A DNA stretch of 46,104 bases from Candidatus Heimdallarchaeota archaeon. Lineage in GTDB: Archaea > Asgardarchaeota > Heimdallarchaeia > Hodarchaeales > Hodarchaeaceae. The DNA lies in the NCBI GenBank assembly GCA_019057635.1, contig DXJL01000156.1:1-46104 (forward strand). The letters are read 5' to 3'. A model generated the notes under the pieces. It ran no database searches. It was not told the DNA's origin and saw only the letters and a program-made list of their open reading frames with translations. Both the position numbers and the translations under genes were made by a program. Shown here in pieces: positions 1 through 9,105 of this stretch; position 1 is the first letter of the stretch, and the number at the start of each line of letters is the position of its first letter.

Positions 1-699
1 ATATGAAACACTTAATGGCTTTGATCCGAATAGATACATGATCTTTTTTGTCTTTTATGCCAATATTTCTCGTATTCGCTGACCGCTCTCTCTGACAATC
101 TCAAAAGTCCTCCCTCCCTTACTTCTTCAATCCCGAGGTGATGACAAAAAAATTTTTCTTAATTCTTAGGTCATATTTCCTTGTAACTACGTTAGACGAG
201 TTACCCGTCAAAGGCAAGAGAAGAATGGCCCAATCTGGTGGAAATTCATAAGTGTTTGGGAAATCGCAAGCAGATCTGATTCAAGTAGTCCCAATGGAAA
301 GCAAACATTCTCTTGTTGCTAACCTGCCAGATAGCGGTGTGTGACTCATCCTGTCCAGAACTATTTGCTAAATAGTTGTCTGACAAATATAGTCATGAAG
401 ATTTTTCATAATCTTATGATACAATTAGGTGTAGAACCATATTCGGAAACTGATCTTTCTTCTGAGGATCCTTCAACCTATTGAAAAAACGATAGTCTTC
501 CTTTAGTGTAAATTAGGGCTAGTCTGCCATAAATTTCTTAGACTAAGTCTGAAATTTGAATAATTATTTATCGAAATAATCTCTTAATTATCTTACTTAC
601 AGAATATGTAGTAAATTACATTTATTAATGTCCATTAGAGAGAGAGGAATTGACGAATATCAGCTGTTAAGACGAGAAAAGCGTCAAAAATAGCTTTAG
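1..699. other. Left-edge region with no convincing gene
   Basis: About 700 bases without a reading frame I can support. A short plus-strand frame is open from the left edge (codons from base 2) to a TGA at 80-82, giving about 26 residues; it could be the tail of a gene lying outside the window, but I recognise nothing in it. Small self-complementary sites occur, for example AGACT-A-AGTCT near 540-552 and GACG/CGTC near 671-685. No tRNA-like cloverleaf or T-loop was seen. The last part probably carries upstream elements of the PEP synthase gene. Confidence 0.4.
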
Positions 700-706
700 T
701 ATAAAA
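700..706 (+). promoter_or_regulatory. TATA-like box of PEP synthase gene
   Basis: TATAAAA about 26 bases before the ATG at 729, preceded by an A-rich stretch that could serve as a BRE. This spacing fits an archaeal promoter that starts transcription at or just before the start codon. No Shine-Dalgarno sequence is visible before the ATG, in line with a leaderless message. Confidence 0.5.
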
Positions 707-728
707 CAAATCGTAGACGTGTATCACA

Positions 729-3173
729 ATGTCGAAAAGTAGAGAAGAAAAATCTATTCTGTGGTTTGATGAACTCAGAATAGAAGATGTGCCCTTAGTC
801 GGCGGAAAGAACGCATCACTGGGCGAAATGTATCATCATCTAACCAGTAAAGGAGTGAATATTCCTAATGGTTTTGCAATTACCGCAAGCGCTTACAGAC
901 ATCTCCTCCGAGATGCAGGGATCGAGGATGCGATCAAAGACGCTTTAGCTGGGTTGGACACTCATGATATCAGAAACCTCCAAAAAAGAGGAAGGAAAGT
1001 CCGTGAAATTATTCGTTATGCTAAATTACCCGCTGATCTCGAACAAGAAATCCGCAAAGCATATCAAGAATTATGTGAAAAATCAGGTCAGGAAAATGTG
1101 GATGTTGCAGTACGATCTAGTGCTACAGCTGAGGACCTTCCCGATGCTTCGTTCGCAGGTCAACAAGAAACTTATTTAAACGTCCGCGGTGAAGAATCTC
1201 TTTTAGATTCCTGTCGTTCATGTTTTGCAAGTTTATTTACTGATCGAGCAATCTCTTATCGTCAGGACAAAGGATTTGGTCATTTTGATGTTTACTTATC
1301 CATCGCCGTTCAGTTAATGATTCGCTCAGATTCGGCTTCTTCAGGAGTGATATTTTCCATCGATACCGAGTCAGGATTCGAACGAGCAGTCTTTATTACT
1401 GGAGCTTACGGACTTGGTGAAACTGTTGTCCAAGGTTCGGTGAATCCAGATGAATGGTATGTATTCAAACCAACATTGAAAGAAGGTAAGCGACCTATTG
1501 TTGGTAAACGATTGGGATCAAAGGAAATTATGATGGTTTACACCTCTGATAGCCGACGCCCAGTTAAAATAGTAGATACACCAGATTCAATGCGAAAAAC
1601 TTTCTGCGCATCGGATGACGAAGTTCTGAAGTTATCTGAATGGACTGTTATTATTGAAGAACACTACGGAAAAGCCATGGATATTGAATGGGCGAAAAAC
1701 GGTGATGGTGACTATGAGGGTGATGGTGAGCTTTATATTGTACAGGCACGACCTGAAACAGTTCACTCACAAAAGGCCACCAATGTCATAGAGACGTATG
1801 TACTGAAAGAAAGAAGCACAGAACTAGTACATGGTCAAGCGGTCGGCGCCAAGATAGGTCAAGGTGAAGTTAATGTCATTAAAACATCTGCTCGTATCCA
1901 TGAGTTCAAAAAAGGACAAGTTCTTGTTACGGATATGACAGACCCTGATTGGGAACCAATTATGAAGATTGCAGCAGCAATTATAACAAACCGCGGTGGA
2001 CGTACTTGTCACGCTGCTATTGTCTCACGTGAACTAGGTATTCCAGCAATTATTGGTACAGAAAACGCAACCAAAATTTTGAAAGATGGAATGAAAGTCA
2101 CAGCTTCCTGTGCAGAAGGACAAGATGGTATTGTTTTCGATGGGATTCTACCTTATGAAATCGATATCGTGGAACTTGATAATATTCCTGAAACACGTAC
2201 AAAAATCATGATGAACGTTGGTATCCCTGAAAAAGCCTTTGATCAAGCACAAATTCCAAATGACGGAGTAGGATTAGCCCGAGAAGAGTTTATCATCAAT
2301 TCATATATCGGTATTCATCCTCTTGCGTTAATTCACTACGAAGAACTCAAGGAAAAGGCTGAATCTGATCCTGAAATTCGCGAAATAATTACTAAAATTG
2401 ATGCAAAAACCAATGCCTATCCAGATAAAGAAGAATTCTTTATTGAGCAATTAGCAATGGGAATCGGCCGAATTGCAGCCGCATTCTATCCAAATGATGT
2501 CGTAGTCAGGATGTCGGACTTTAAAACAAACGAATACATCAATTTAATCGGTGGAATTTTGTATGAACCAACAGAATCGAATCCCATGATTGGATGGCGT
2601 GGTGCTTCACGTTATTATGATGAGACTTATGCACCAGCATATATCATGGAATGTAAAGCAATTAAACGAGTCCGTGATGATATGGGTTTGACGAACGTCA
2701 TAACAATGATTCCCTTCTGCCGTACCGTTGAAGAAGGAAAGAAAGTTATCGAAATAATGGCAAAAGCTGGATTGAAACAAGGTGAGAATGGACTAGAAGT
2801 CTATGTAATGGCTGAAGTTCCTTCAAACGTCATTCAAGCTGATGGTTTTGCTGAAGTTTTCGATGGATTTTCGATTGGAAGTAACGACTTGACACAATTA
2901 GCCCTTGGTCTTGATCGTGATTCTGAATTAGTTGCGCACATCTATGATGAACGAAATGAATCCGTAAAGAGATTAGTAAAATCGGTTATTGATGTTGCAA
3001 AAGCTCATAATCGGAAAATTGGTATTTGTGGACAAGCTCCTAGCGATTTTCCTGAATTTGCTACTTTCTTAGTCGAATGTGGAATTGACTCGATGAGTTT
3101 AAACCCTGATACAGTCGTTAAAACTAAACTCGATATTGCAAAAAAAGAGAAAGAATTAGGAATTCAACCATAA
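729..3173 (+). CDS. ppsA: Phosphoenolpyruvate synthase
   Basis: Converts pyruvate, ATP and water to PEP, AMP and phosphate; the cytosolic entry step of gluconeogenesis in archaea. The 814-residue product has the usual three-part order: an N-terminal ATP-grasp domain (about 1-350, opening with VPLVGGKNASLGEM), the swivelling phosphohistidine domain with GGRTCHAAIVSRELGIPA (catalytic His428), and a C-terminal PEP/pyruvate barrel (about 480-800) with the CGQAPSD cysteine motif expected near the end. Length matches bacterial and archaeal PpsA. Transcribed alone from a near-leaderless promoter and ending in a T-rich tract; the next gene is convergent. A separate protein at 22987-23403 looks like an inactive copy of the swivel domain. 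Pyruvate phosphate dikinase is the alternative, but the length and motifs fit PpsA. Confidence 0.95.
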   Translation: MSKSREEKSILWFDELRIEDVPLVGGKNASLGEMYHHLTSKGVNIPNGFAITASAYRHLLRDAGIEDAIKDALAGLDTHDIRNLQKRGRKVREIIRYAKLPADLEQEIRKAYQELCEKSGQENVDVAVRSSATAEDLPDASFAGQQETYLNVRGEESLLDSCRSCFASLFTDRAISYRQDKGFGHFDVYLSIAVQLMIRSDSASSGVIFSIDTESGFERAVFITGAYGLGETVVQGSVNPDEWYVFKPTLKEGKRPIVGKRLGSKEIMMVYTSDSRRPVKIVDTPDSMRKTFCASDDEVLKLSEWTVIIEEHYGKAMDIEWAKNGDGDYEGDGELYIVQARPETVHSQKATNVIETYVLKERSTELVHGQAVGAKIGQGEVNVIKTSARIHEFKKGQVLVTDMTDPDWEPIMKIAAAIITNRGGRTCHAAIVSRELGIPAIIGTENATKILKDGMKVTASCAEGQDGIVFDGILPYEIDIVELDNIPETRTKIMMNVGIPEKAFDQAQIPNDGVGLAREEFIINSYIGIHPLALIHYEELKEKAESDPEIREIITKIDAKTNAYPDKEEFFIEQLAMGIGRIAAAFYPNDVVVRMSDFKTNEYINLIGGILYEPTESNPMIGWRGASRYYDETYAPAYIMECKAIKRVRDDMGLTNVITMIPFCRTVEEGKKVIEIMAKAGLKQGENGLEVYVMAEVPSNVIQADGFAEVFDGFSIGSNDLTQLALGLDRDSELVAHIYDERNESVKRLVKSVIDVAKAHNRKIGICGQAPSDFPEFATFLVECGIDSMSLNPDTVVKTKLDIAKKEKELGIQP

Positions 3174-3178
3174 TTCCC

Positions 3179-3200
3179 CCTTTCTTCATTTTTTCTAATT
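3179..3200 (+). terminator. T-rich terminator after PEP synthase
   Basis: Directly after the TAA stop the plus strand carries CCCCC followed by two clusters of T (TTTCTTCATTTTTTC). Archaeal transcription commonly ends in such T tracts without a strong hairpin. The next gene is on the other strand, so termination here is expected. Confidence 0.4.
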
Positions 3201-3274
3201 TCGCTTAATAGAGTTCTTTTTGGGAGGGTAAACACCCTTTTTTACATTATCTATTGTAATAGAAACATTTGGAA

Positions 3275-4348
3275 TTATTCCAAATCAATTTCTGGATTTA
3301 AAAATGTTAAGAGATAAGGAGTAAGAGTATCCGAGTTTTTTACGATTAGCATTGAAATTCCTTCAATATTTCCGACTTCGAAAGGGATAAAATTAACATA
3401 TTTTGCTTTTTCCCCTTCTAGTTCAATTGTTAGATGATTTATTCCGAATGCTGTCGGATAGGAAATTGAAAATTGACCAGAATTTTCAGGAAGAGTTGCT
3501 TTCCCCAAACTTCCTTGAAACTTGGGGAGAAGATAGACCATTCGTTCTAGAGCCAAAATAAGTTCGCTATAACAGATTTCTATGCTTTTCAACGGAGATG
3601 GCATTTTACCATACGCAAATTGTGAGTAAAAGAGGGAGGATTTCCGATCTCGAAAGGTAGGTAAATCAATCAACGACGAAATTACACCAGAAGCCCGTGC
3701 AATAGGGCCTGCCAGATTAGTACTAACTATTTCGGAGTTGGAAAGAAAATTCATATTATTCAATGCTTTCTTAAGTTTAACTGAGTTCTCGATAATTTTT
3801 ATTATTCTTTTTACCATTCTTCTATGGCCATTTATTGATCGCATAAGTTTAGAGATTGTAGTATGGTCGAGCTGCTTTAAGGCAATTCCAGGTCTCATCA
3901 CACCAAAAGGAAATTGAGAGTCCCATAAATCCTCAAATGTATCTTGTACCGAAGTAACACCTTGATAAGCAGTTTTAGAGAGGTCTGTAATTGAAAAGAT
4001 ACTTGATATCTTTACAAAAATGTTGAAAATTAACAAAACTTTTTCCCAATTTAATAAAAATCCTCTGTACAAAGCCATTTTCTCAGATATAAATTGGCCC
4101 GTCAATTTTTCAATTGCTTCAGTTAGAAAAATTTGCCGAGAAAGAGCTACAAGTGGTTGATCCCTTTCCAAACTGGAAATGACATTCACGTAAGATTGAT
4201 TTTGTAATTGACTATTTAATGACTTTTGTTGAAGCCAAAAATCCTTTGAGCTGCCTGTAAGTGTTGCCTTTACCACTTCCGTGTATTTGCTTGCGGTAAC
4301 TTTGTATAAATCAAGAATTTCCTTTCGTCCTCGTTTGGCCTCTTGCAT
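3275..4348 (-). CDS. Lone NuoD / [NiFe]-hydrogenase large-subunit-like protein
   Basis: About 357 residues, not certainly assigned. The layout recalls the catalytic-subunit fold of complex I NuoD and group 4 [NiFe] hydrogenases: a helical middle, MRPG (family: H..RPGG), then GPIARASGV followed by a D and aromatic residues (family: GP.LRASGv..D.R...PY), and a C-terminal beta-rich part. It has one cysteine (in EICYSE), so neither of the two CxxC pairs that hold Ni-Fe is present. No partner hydrogenase or complex I gene lies nearby; it is divergent from the A/V-ATPase genes. Start: a GTG at 4366 is possible, but the ATG at 4348 lies about 28 bases after a TATA box and gives a leaderless start, so I prefer it. 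The family assignment rests on short motifs and should be read as likely, not proven. Confidence 0.5.
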   Translation of the reverse strand: MQEAKRGRKEILDLYKVTASKYTEVVKATLTGSSKDFWLQQKSLNSQLQNQSYVNVISSLERDQPLVALSRQIFLTEAIEKLTGQFISEKMALYRGFLLNWEKVLLIFNIFVKISSIFSITDLSKTAYQGVTSVQDTFEDLWDSQFPFGVMRPGIALKQLDHTTISKLMRSINGHRRMVKRIIKIIENSVKLKKALNNMNFLSNSEIVSTNLAGPIARASGVISSLIDLPTFRDRKSSLFYSQFAYGKMPSPLKSIEICYSELILALERMVYLLPKFQGSLGKATLPENSGQFSISYPTAFGINHLTIELEGEKAKYVNFIPFEVGNIEGISMLIVKNSDTLTPYLLTFLNPEIDLE

Positions 4349-4371
4349 ACCAATTGACTCTGACACTCCAT

Positions 4372-4379
4372 TTTATAAA
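4372..4379 (-). promoter_or_regulatory. TATA-like box for the NuoD-like gene
   Basis: On the minus strand TTTATAAA lies about 28 bases before the ATG at 4348. It overlaps an out-of-frame ATG (4371-4369). This placement argues that the GTG at 4366 is not transcribed and that translation begins at 4348. Confidence 0.45.
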
Positions 4380-4485
4380 GTTCAGCTTCACTTCATCGAT
4401 ATATTGTACGGCAAATTTATCTATACAAGAGCGAAATTGTCGCTGCGATAGTTATTCATTTATTATCGAATTCAGAGGTGACAAT

Positions 4486-6585
4486 GTGGGTCTAAAGCCA
4501 GAACGTATGAGTATTGCCAAAATTACAGTTGATCACGCAGCAGGCCGATCTTTTCTGAGTAATATTGGGGCTAAACTTGAGCTAGAATTAATTGATTTAG
4601 TAAAGACAATTAGTATTGAACCCAACCCCCCAACTAAGAAAGAATCCAAAACAATAGCATTATTAGAAGAATTTTCGCGCCTTACCGATTTAATTGATTC
4701 ATTATCACTTACAAATAAACGCCAGAAGATTGATCTTGAGCGAGATGAGCTGGAGGAGATAAATTTCGAGGCCGAAAAATTATTCGACCGAACTGGACAT
4801 ATTGTTGCCGAAGTTGAAAAACTTCAAGCTCAGAAACAAAATTTAAGCGTGGTTCGTACAGCAGTTCAATCCCTCGATGCATTACAGGGATTAGATATTC
4901 ACGATGTGCAAGATTTTGGAACTGGTACCCATTTTTATGCTGTTCTTGGTTTTCTTAAGGGAATTCACAGTTTTCGCTTAGAAATGGCTCTCGATCAGCT
5001 AACTGGTGGAGAATTCATCTATAAGCCTATCAGTTCAGATAAAACTAAAAATATTTGCTTGATTGGAGTTATGAAGCGATTTAGTGGTCCTTTGGATCGT
5101 CTTCTTAGTGGACTTGGGTTTGAACCAATCACTATTCCCCCGAAAATTGTTGGTCCACCTGAAGAAGCAAAGAAAAAGGCGAACGCTCTACTAGAGCACC
5201 TAGAATTAGATTATGTAACTCTTAAAGAGAAAATTAATTCTGAATTAGGGAATGAAATAAATAATATTCGAGCTATGACAGAACAGCTTGAGATTGAATC
5301 TACTCGAATTTCTCTTCTCCAGCGAAGTCAGTTAAAGAATGAGAAGTACATAATTTGGGCTTGGATTCCCAAAAGACAGATTAAATCACTTAAGCGGATG
5401 ACGGCTAAAATCGATTCTAGCATAACTTTGAATATCATTGCAAAGCCTAAGCTTCAAAGTGAGGAATTTCCTTCATCTATCCATAACAATATATATTCTC
5501 GCAATTATGAGGATCTAATTCATGGATTTGGAACCCCTGGATACAACGAATGGGATCCTACCAAGGTACTTAGCATTTTAATGCCCATTTTCTTTGGTAT
5601 TATGTTCGGAGATGTAGTAGATGGATTTATTGTTTTTCTAATTGGATTATATGGGTTATCATTGAGTAAAGAGAAGTACTCCACAAATTCAATGCTTTCA
5701 GAGCTTCAAACATACTTCGATAAAGGAGGGCCTATCTTAGTTACCTTTGGATTAACAGCAATGGTTTTTGGGTTTTTGTTTGGCAGTTTTCGTGGGTTAG
5801 GCGGGGAACACGCCCATCATCTCGGCCTTGAACCCTTGTGGTTTAGTCCAGAGGCTGAAGGAGGCCAGTTCGCATTATTGGAATTTGCGATCGTGCTAGG
5901 TATACTAGTAATTTCTCTTGCTTTGTTTATGCAGTTCATCAACCTGTTATCACACGACAAATGGGAAGCCATTTTTCTACCTGGGATGTTCTTAGTATTT
6001 TACATTTCACTTTCATTTTTGCTCTTTGCTTACGGTCCCGATCCAATGAAGTGGATTTCGGAAACTACTGGAAGTGTTGACTTACTCGCGTTACAAGAAA
6101 AAACTGCTCATAGTTTAATTGGTCATAATTTAGGTCTTGATTGGGTTGCTGACATGGGTATACCTGTGTTTGCTATTGGCCCTGTTAGTTATCCCATGTT
6201 CTTTTTACTCGTTTCATTTCTTTTAACGACAATATATCATTTCAAACATGGTATGGATGGCATGAGTGAATGGTTAGATTACACAATTACAATGATTTCG
6301 AATACAATATCATTTGCGAGGATATTCGCTTATAATATGGTTCATGGGTCATTATCCTTAGTTTTCATTCAAATTCTCGCTGGTAGCGGAGAAGGTTGGG
6401 CGGATGTATTACCAGGAATGATTATAGGAGCTCCAGTTGTTATCGGTTTAGAGTTACTCGTTTCATTCTTACAGTCCTTACGTCTCTGTTGGGTAGAATT
6501 TTTCGGAAAACTAGGTTATCAAGGAACTGGGCGTAAATTTATTCCATTTAAAGAAAACCGTTGGTTTACAGCAATTACAGGCTAA
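4486..6585 (+). CDS. atpI: A/V-type ATP synthase subunit I (subunit a)
   Basis: Membrane stator subunit that forms the ion half-channels against the c-ring. I set the start at GTG 4486, not the longer upstream frame: AGAGGTGA lies at 4474-4481, and the product then opens with LKPERMSIAKITV, as archaeal subunit I proteins do. That gives 699 residues, normal for the family. The N-terminal half (about 1-340) is a soluble arm with coiled-coil stretches; the C-terminal half has about seven to eight membrane helices, starting at the conserved segment ending MPIFFGIMFGDVVDG. The late helix SFARIFAYNMVHGSL carries the arginine expected to face the c-ring. Subunit C follows after one base. Confidence 0.93.
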   Translation: MGLKPERMSIAKITVDHAAGRSFLSNIGAKLELELIDLVKTISIEPNPPTKKESKTIALLEEFSRLTDLIDSLSLTNKRQKIDLERDELEEINFEAEKLFDRTGHIVAEVEKLQAQKQNLSVVRTAVQSLDALQGLDIHDVQDFGTGTHFYAVLGFLKGIHSFRLEMALDQLTGGEFIYKPISSDKTKNICLIGVMKRFSGPLDRLLSGLGFEPITIPPKIVGPPEEAKKKANALLEHLELDYVTLKEKINSELGNEINNIRAMTEQLEIESTRISLLQRSQLKNEKYIIWAWIPKRQIKSLKRMTAKIDSSITLNIIAKPKLQSEEFPSSIHNNIYSRNYEDLIHGFGTPGYNEWDPTKVLSILMPIFFGIMFGDVVDGFIVFLIGLYGLSLSKEKYSTNSMLSELQTYFDKGGPILVTFGLTAMVFGFLFGSFRGLGGEHAHHLGLEPLWFSPEAEGGQFALLEFAIVLGILVISLALFMQFINLLSHDKWEAIFLPGMFLVFYISLSFLLFAYGPDPMKWISETTGSVDLLALQEKTAHSLIGHNLGLDWVADMGIPVFAIGPVSYPMFFLLVSFLLTTIYHFKHGMDGMSEWLDYTITMISNTISFARIFAYNMVHGSLSLVFIQILAGSGEGWADVLPGMIIGAPVVIGLELLVSFLQSLRLCWVEFFGKLGYQGTGRKFIPFKENRWFTAITG

Positions 6586-6586
6586 A

Positions 6587-7702
6587 ATGACTACGATTAA
6601 ACATAATCAGGAATATGAAATTATGGCTTTTCATCAGATCCGTGAAGCAAAGGACTATTCTTTTATTAACGCAAGGATCAAAGCACGTCGAAGCCAGCTC
6701 CTAACAACAAGTGATTATGAGCACATTCTAGATATTTCTTTAGAAGATGGAATTTCTGTTTTACTCGAACATCCCCGCTATCATGATGCACTCCGAGAAA
6801 TGTCTTCTCAGTCGAGTCCACCCTCCCTAATGATAGAAAAATCATTAACTGACTCGCTTCAGGTTGAAATTCATTCCCTAATGAAGAATCTTCCTAATAC
6901 GGATCAAGATTTTTTATCATTCTATTTGAAGAAAAATTCTCTTAAAATAATTGAAGACATTCTTTTTAAATTACATAACTCGGATAGTAAACCTTTAGAT
7001 TTAGCAAATCGCTATATTTCCTCTCCCGAAGAACGTGTAGAACTAATCCAAGCCACACAAGTCACCTCAATTGAAGAGTTAGCAGAAACAGTGACAGAAA
7101 ACTGGTTACGGAAAGCTATTTTATCCTCGCTTGATATATACAATGAAACAAAGGATATTTTAGAAATTGTTTATAGAATAGAGCGCGCGTTCTATGAAGA
7201 ATTGGTGAAAGTAAAAATTCCAAATCTCAAGAGAATGAGCAAAACTATAGCGGAGAAAGTTTTAGGTATAGAAATAGACCTGAATAATATTAACATTGTT
7301 CTTAGACAAAAAGCAATGAAAAAAATTGGTTCTTCAATCGAATCCTTAGTTATACCCCTTCACTACCGTTTAAAAGCGGATTTTGATGATTTACTAAATG
7401 CTTCGTCACTCACAAGCGCATTCTCGATATTAGAATCAACCTATTACGTTGATTTTACCCGAAAGGTTCATAATAGCTACATCATGAAAAAATCGATCGA
7501 AATGTTAGAACAAATACAACAAGAATATTTCTTACGATCGCTAACAAGTATTATGGCTGGTTATCCCTTCCATTTGGGTATTCTACTAGGTTATTATCAC
7601 TATCGGAAACAAGAAGTTGAAAATCTACGTATTATCTTTGAGTCAAAAATTAAAGAGGTAGACATTGAATTTACACGAAATTTACTCATTTACAGTATAT
7701 GA
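6587..7702 (+). CDS. atpC: A/V-type ATP synthase subunit C (subunit d)
   Basis: Socket that joins the central stalk to the membrane c-ring. The 371-residue product is almost entirely helical and has the family's N-terminal look (SFINARIKARRSQLLTTSDY) and the typical later segment YRIERAFYEELVK. Length is normal for archaeal AtpC/NtpC. It starts one base after the subunit I stop, so the two are surely co-transcribed, and subunit K follows after 66 bases. No soluble-head genes (A, B, D, E, F) lie in the window, so the ATPase operon is split compared with the compact operons of many archaea. Confidence 0.85.
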   Translation: MTTIKHNQEYEIMAFHQIREAKDYSFINARIKARRSQLLTTSDYEHILDISLEDGISVLLEHPRYHDALREMSSQSSPPSLMIEKSLTDSLQVEIHSLMKNLPNTDQDFLSFYLKKNSLKIIEDILFKLHNSDSKPLDLANRYISSPEERVELIQATQVTSIEELAETVTENWLRKAILSSLDIYNETKDILEIVYRIERAFYEELVKVKIPNLKRMSKTIAEKVLGIEIDLNNINIVLRQKAMKKIGSSIESLVIPLHYRLKADFDDLLNASSLTSAFSILESTYYVDFTRKVHNSYIMKKSIEMLEQIQQEYFLRSLTSIMAGYPFHLGILLGYYHYRKQEVENLRIIFESKIKEVDIEFTRNLLIYSI

Positions 7703-7768
7703 TGCTAGCAAAATGATTCACAGAATCTAATAGAAAATTTAAAATGAATAATCAAAAAGTGAAAAAAC

Positions 7769-8128
7769 ATGAACACAACACAATTAAAACAGATATTTAA
7801 GGTACAATTCGTAGTAGGCACATTAGTATTAGTCTTACTAATCCTTACGATCTCTGTCTCTTCGATTGTTGCCAGTCCAGAATCAGCACAATCAGTTGCT
7901 CAAGTGGATTCCAACTGGGGATTGGGATTAGGAGCAGGTATCGCTATTGGTTTGGCAGGATTAGGAGCAGGACTTGGGCTTGGATCAGCAAGCTCTGCAG
8001 CAATTGGCGCCATTTCAGAAAGGCCAGAAGTATTCGGAAGAACGATCATTTTCATTGCGTTCATAGAAGGAATAGGTGTATTCGGGTTCGTTATAGCATT
8101 CCTACTTTACCTATCATTAGGTGGATAG
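7769..8128 (+). CDS. atpK: A/V-type ATP synthase subunit K (c-ring proteolipid)
   Basis: Rotor ring subunit. In 119 residues there is an N-terminal hydrophobic segment (about 12-35) that could be a signal peptide or extra helix, then one two-helix hairpin: a Gly/Ala-rich helix (51-82), the polar loop SERPE, and a second helix with the ion-binding glutamate E100 in AFIEGIGVFG. Glu100 is followed by Gly, so the ES/ET signature of sodium-binding c-subunits is missing; this hints at proton use, but is inference. Co-directional with subunits I and C. Confidence 0.92.
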   Translation: MNTTQLKQIFKVQFVVGTLVLVLLILTISVSSIVASPESAQSVAQVDSNWGLGLGAGIAIGLAGLGAGLGLGSASSAAIGAISERPEVFGRTIIFIAFIEGIGVFGFVIAFLLYLSLGG

Positions 8129-8141
8129 GTATAACTAGATT

Positions 8142-8153
8142 GATTACGTAATC
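8142..8153. repeat. 12-base perfect palindrome
   Basis: GATTACGTAATC, a perfect palindrome 14 bases after the subunit K stop, in the convergent gap between the ATPase genes and the molybdenum hydroxylase operon. It may be a protein-binding site or chance. Confidence 0.3.
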
Positions 8154-8199
8154 TTATTAATCGATCTTTGCCTTTAAATCAGATTAAATCGTTTAATGA

Positions 8200-8218
8200 A
8201 GGGAAAAGATTTTTCCCT
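8200..8218. terminator. Hairpin between convergent operons
   Basis: Perfect 8-base inverted repeat AGGGAAAA-GAT-TTTTCCCT. The right arm supplies a T-run in the plus direction, so it could help end transcription of the ATPase genes; on the minus strand it is symmetric. It lies midway between two operons that converge. Confidence 0.4.
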
Positions 8219-8302
8219 ACATAAAACAGTTTACTTCAAAAATTGAAACGCAAAGATCTAAAATTCCCCTATCCTTGTAATAAATCCAGTGTAAAATTAG
8301 TT

Positions 8303-8608
8303 CTACATTTCTTCAGCTTTTCCACTTTCAAGAATCAAGTCACTAAGTGTTTTCTGTTGTTTTGAAGCTAATAGAGCATCTTTTTTTGTTTGATATTGTA
8401 CAACTAGATATATTTCTATAATAGCAATGATAAAGAAAACAAGGATTGTTAAAATTAGAACAAATTCACTTACGGGGGATTCGAAAGATTCTGAAAGTAG
8501 ACTCCCGATGTAAACGCCGAGAATAACCATAATGGGTAAATTGAAAGCCGAAGCAGCAACATTGGCGGGAGTACCTAACTGTCGTCTTCTTCTCTGTTTA
8601 ATTGTCAT
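8303..8608 (-). CDS. Small two-helix membrane protein (AtpI-like topology)
   Basis: A 101-residue protein with a basic start (KQRRRRQ), two membrane helices (about 24-42 and 50-70) and a charged C-terminal tail. The hairpin shape and the first helix with YIGSLL then a polar loop and proline recall the AtpI/AtpQ family that accompanies F- and N-type ATPases, but the match is weak. It begins 5 bases after the last gene of the molybdenum hydroxylase operon and is probably co-transcribed with it, while its 3' side faces the A/V-ATPase genes. Function unknown. Confidence 0.6.
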   Translation of the reverse strand: MTIKQRRRRQLGTPANVAASAFNLPIMVILGVYIGSLLSESFESPVSEFVLILTILVFFIIAIIEIYLVVQYQTKKDALLASKQQKTLSDLILESGKAEEM

Positions 8609-8613
8609 ACAAA

Positions 8614-9105
8614 TCAGCTAAATTTCTTCTCATTCACTTCAAAAATACTCTCTATGATTTGCTTATACCCTGTACAACGACAAATAATTCCATTTATCAT
8701 CTCTTGAATCTCTGCAAAAGTGAATCGCTGCTGTTGGGTAAGAATATAATAACCCATTATTAGAAATGCGCCTGTGCAAAATCCACATTGAACTGCACCG
8801 TGCTGTATAAAAGCATTTTGCAAATTAATTGCGTGTTCTATCATAGAAATTCCTTCCACTGTGATGACATCGCAGTTCATTGCTTCTTGGGCTAGAACTA
8901 AACATGATTTAACTGGTTTATCGTCAAGAAGAACTGTACAAATGCCACAATCTCCAGCCCAACAGGCAGCTTTGACTGATTTCACCTGAAACTGATTTCG
9001 AAGCACATCTAATAATGTCTCATTGGAGGTGATATTCGTAAGTCGTTTCTGGCCATTCAATGTGAGAGAAAGTGTTTTCATTCCTAGAGTCTCCTCTTTA
9101 ATCAT
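8614..9105 (-). CDS. Molybdenum hydroxylase small subunit, two [2Fe-2S] clusters
   Basis: Electron-transfer subunit of a xanthine-dehydrogenase-family enzyme. In 163 residues it has the plant-ferredoxin-type cluster motif CWAGDCGICTVLLDDKPVKSC and the C-terminal helical cluster motif CGFC...CRCTGY, both complete. Its ATG overlaps the stop of the FAD subunit in an ATGA arrangement, so the subunits are translationally coupled. Electrons would pass from the molybdenum cofactor through these clusters to FAD in the medium subunit. Length is normal for CoxS/XdhC-type subunits. Confidence 0.93.
   Translation of the reverse strand: MIKEETLGMKTLSLTLNGQKRLTNITSNETLLDVLRNQFQVKSVKAACWAGDCGICTVLLDDKPVKSCLVLAQEAMNCDVITVEGISMIEHAINLQNAFIQHGAVQCGFCTGAFLIMGYYILTQQQRFTFAEIQEMINGIICRCTGYKQIIESIFEVNEKKFS

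Noticed and set aside
1..728. tRNA or other structured RNA gene
   Set aside because: No T-loop, anticodon arm or acceptor pairing found; only small inverted repeats.
4354..4485. Longer N-terminus of ATPase subunit I
   Set aside because: The 44 extra residues are unlike the family, overlap the divergent gene's promoter, and GTG 4486 has a good ribosome site and the usual start of the protein.
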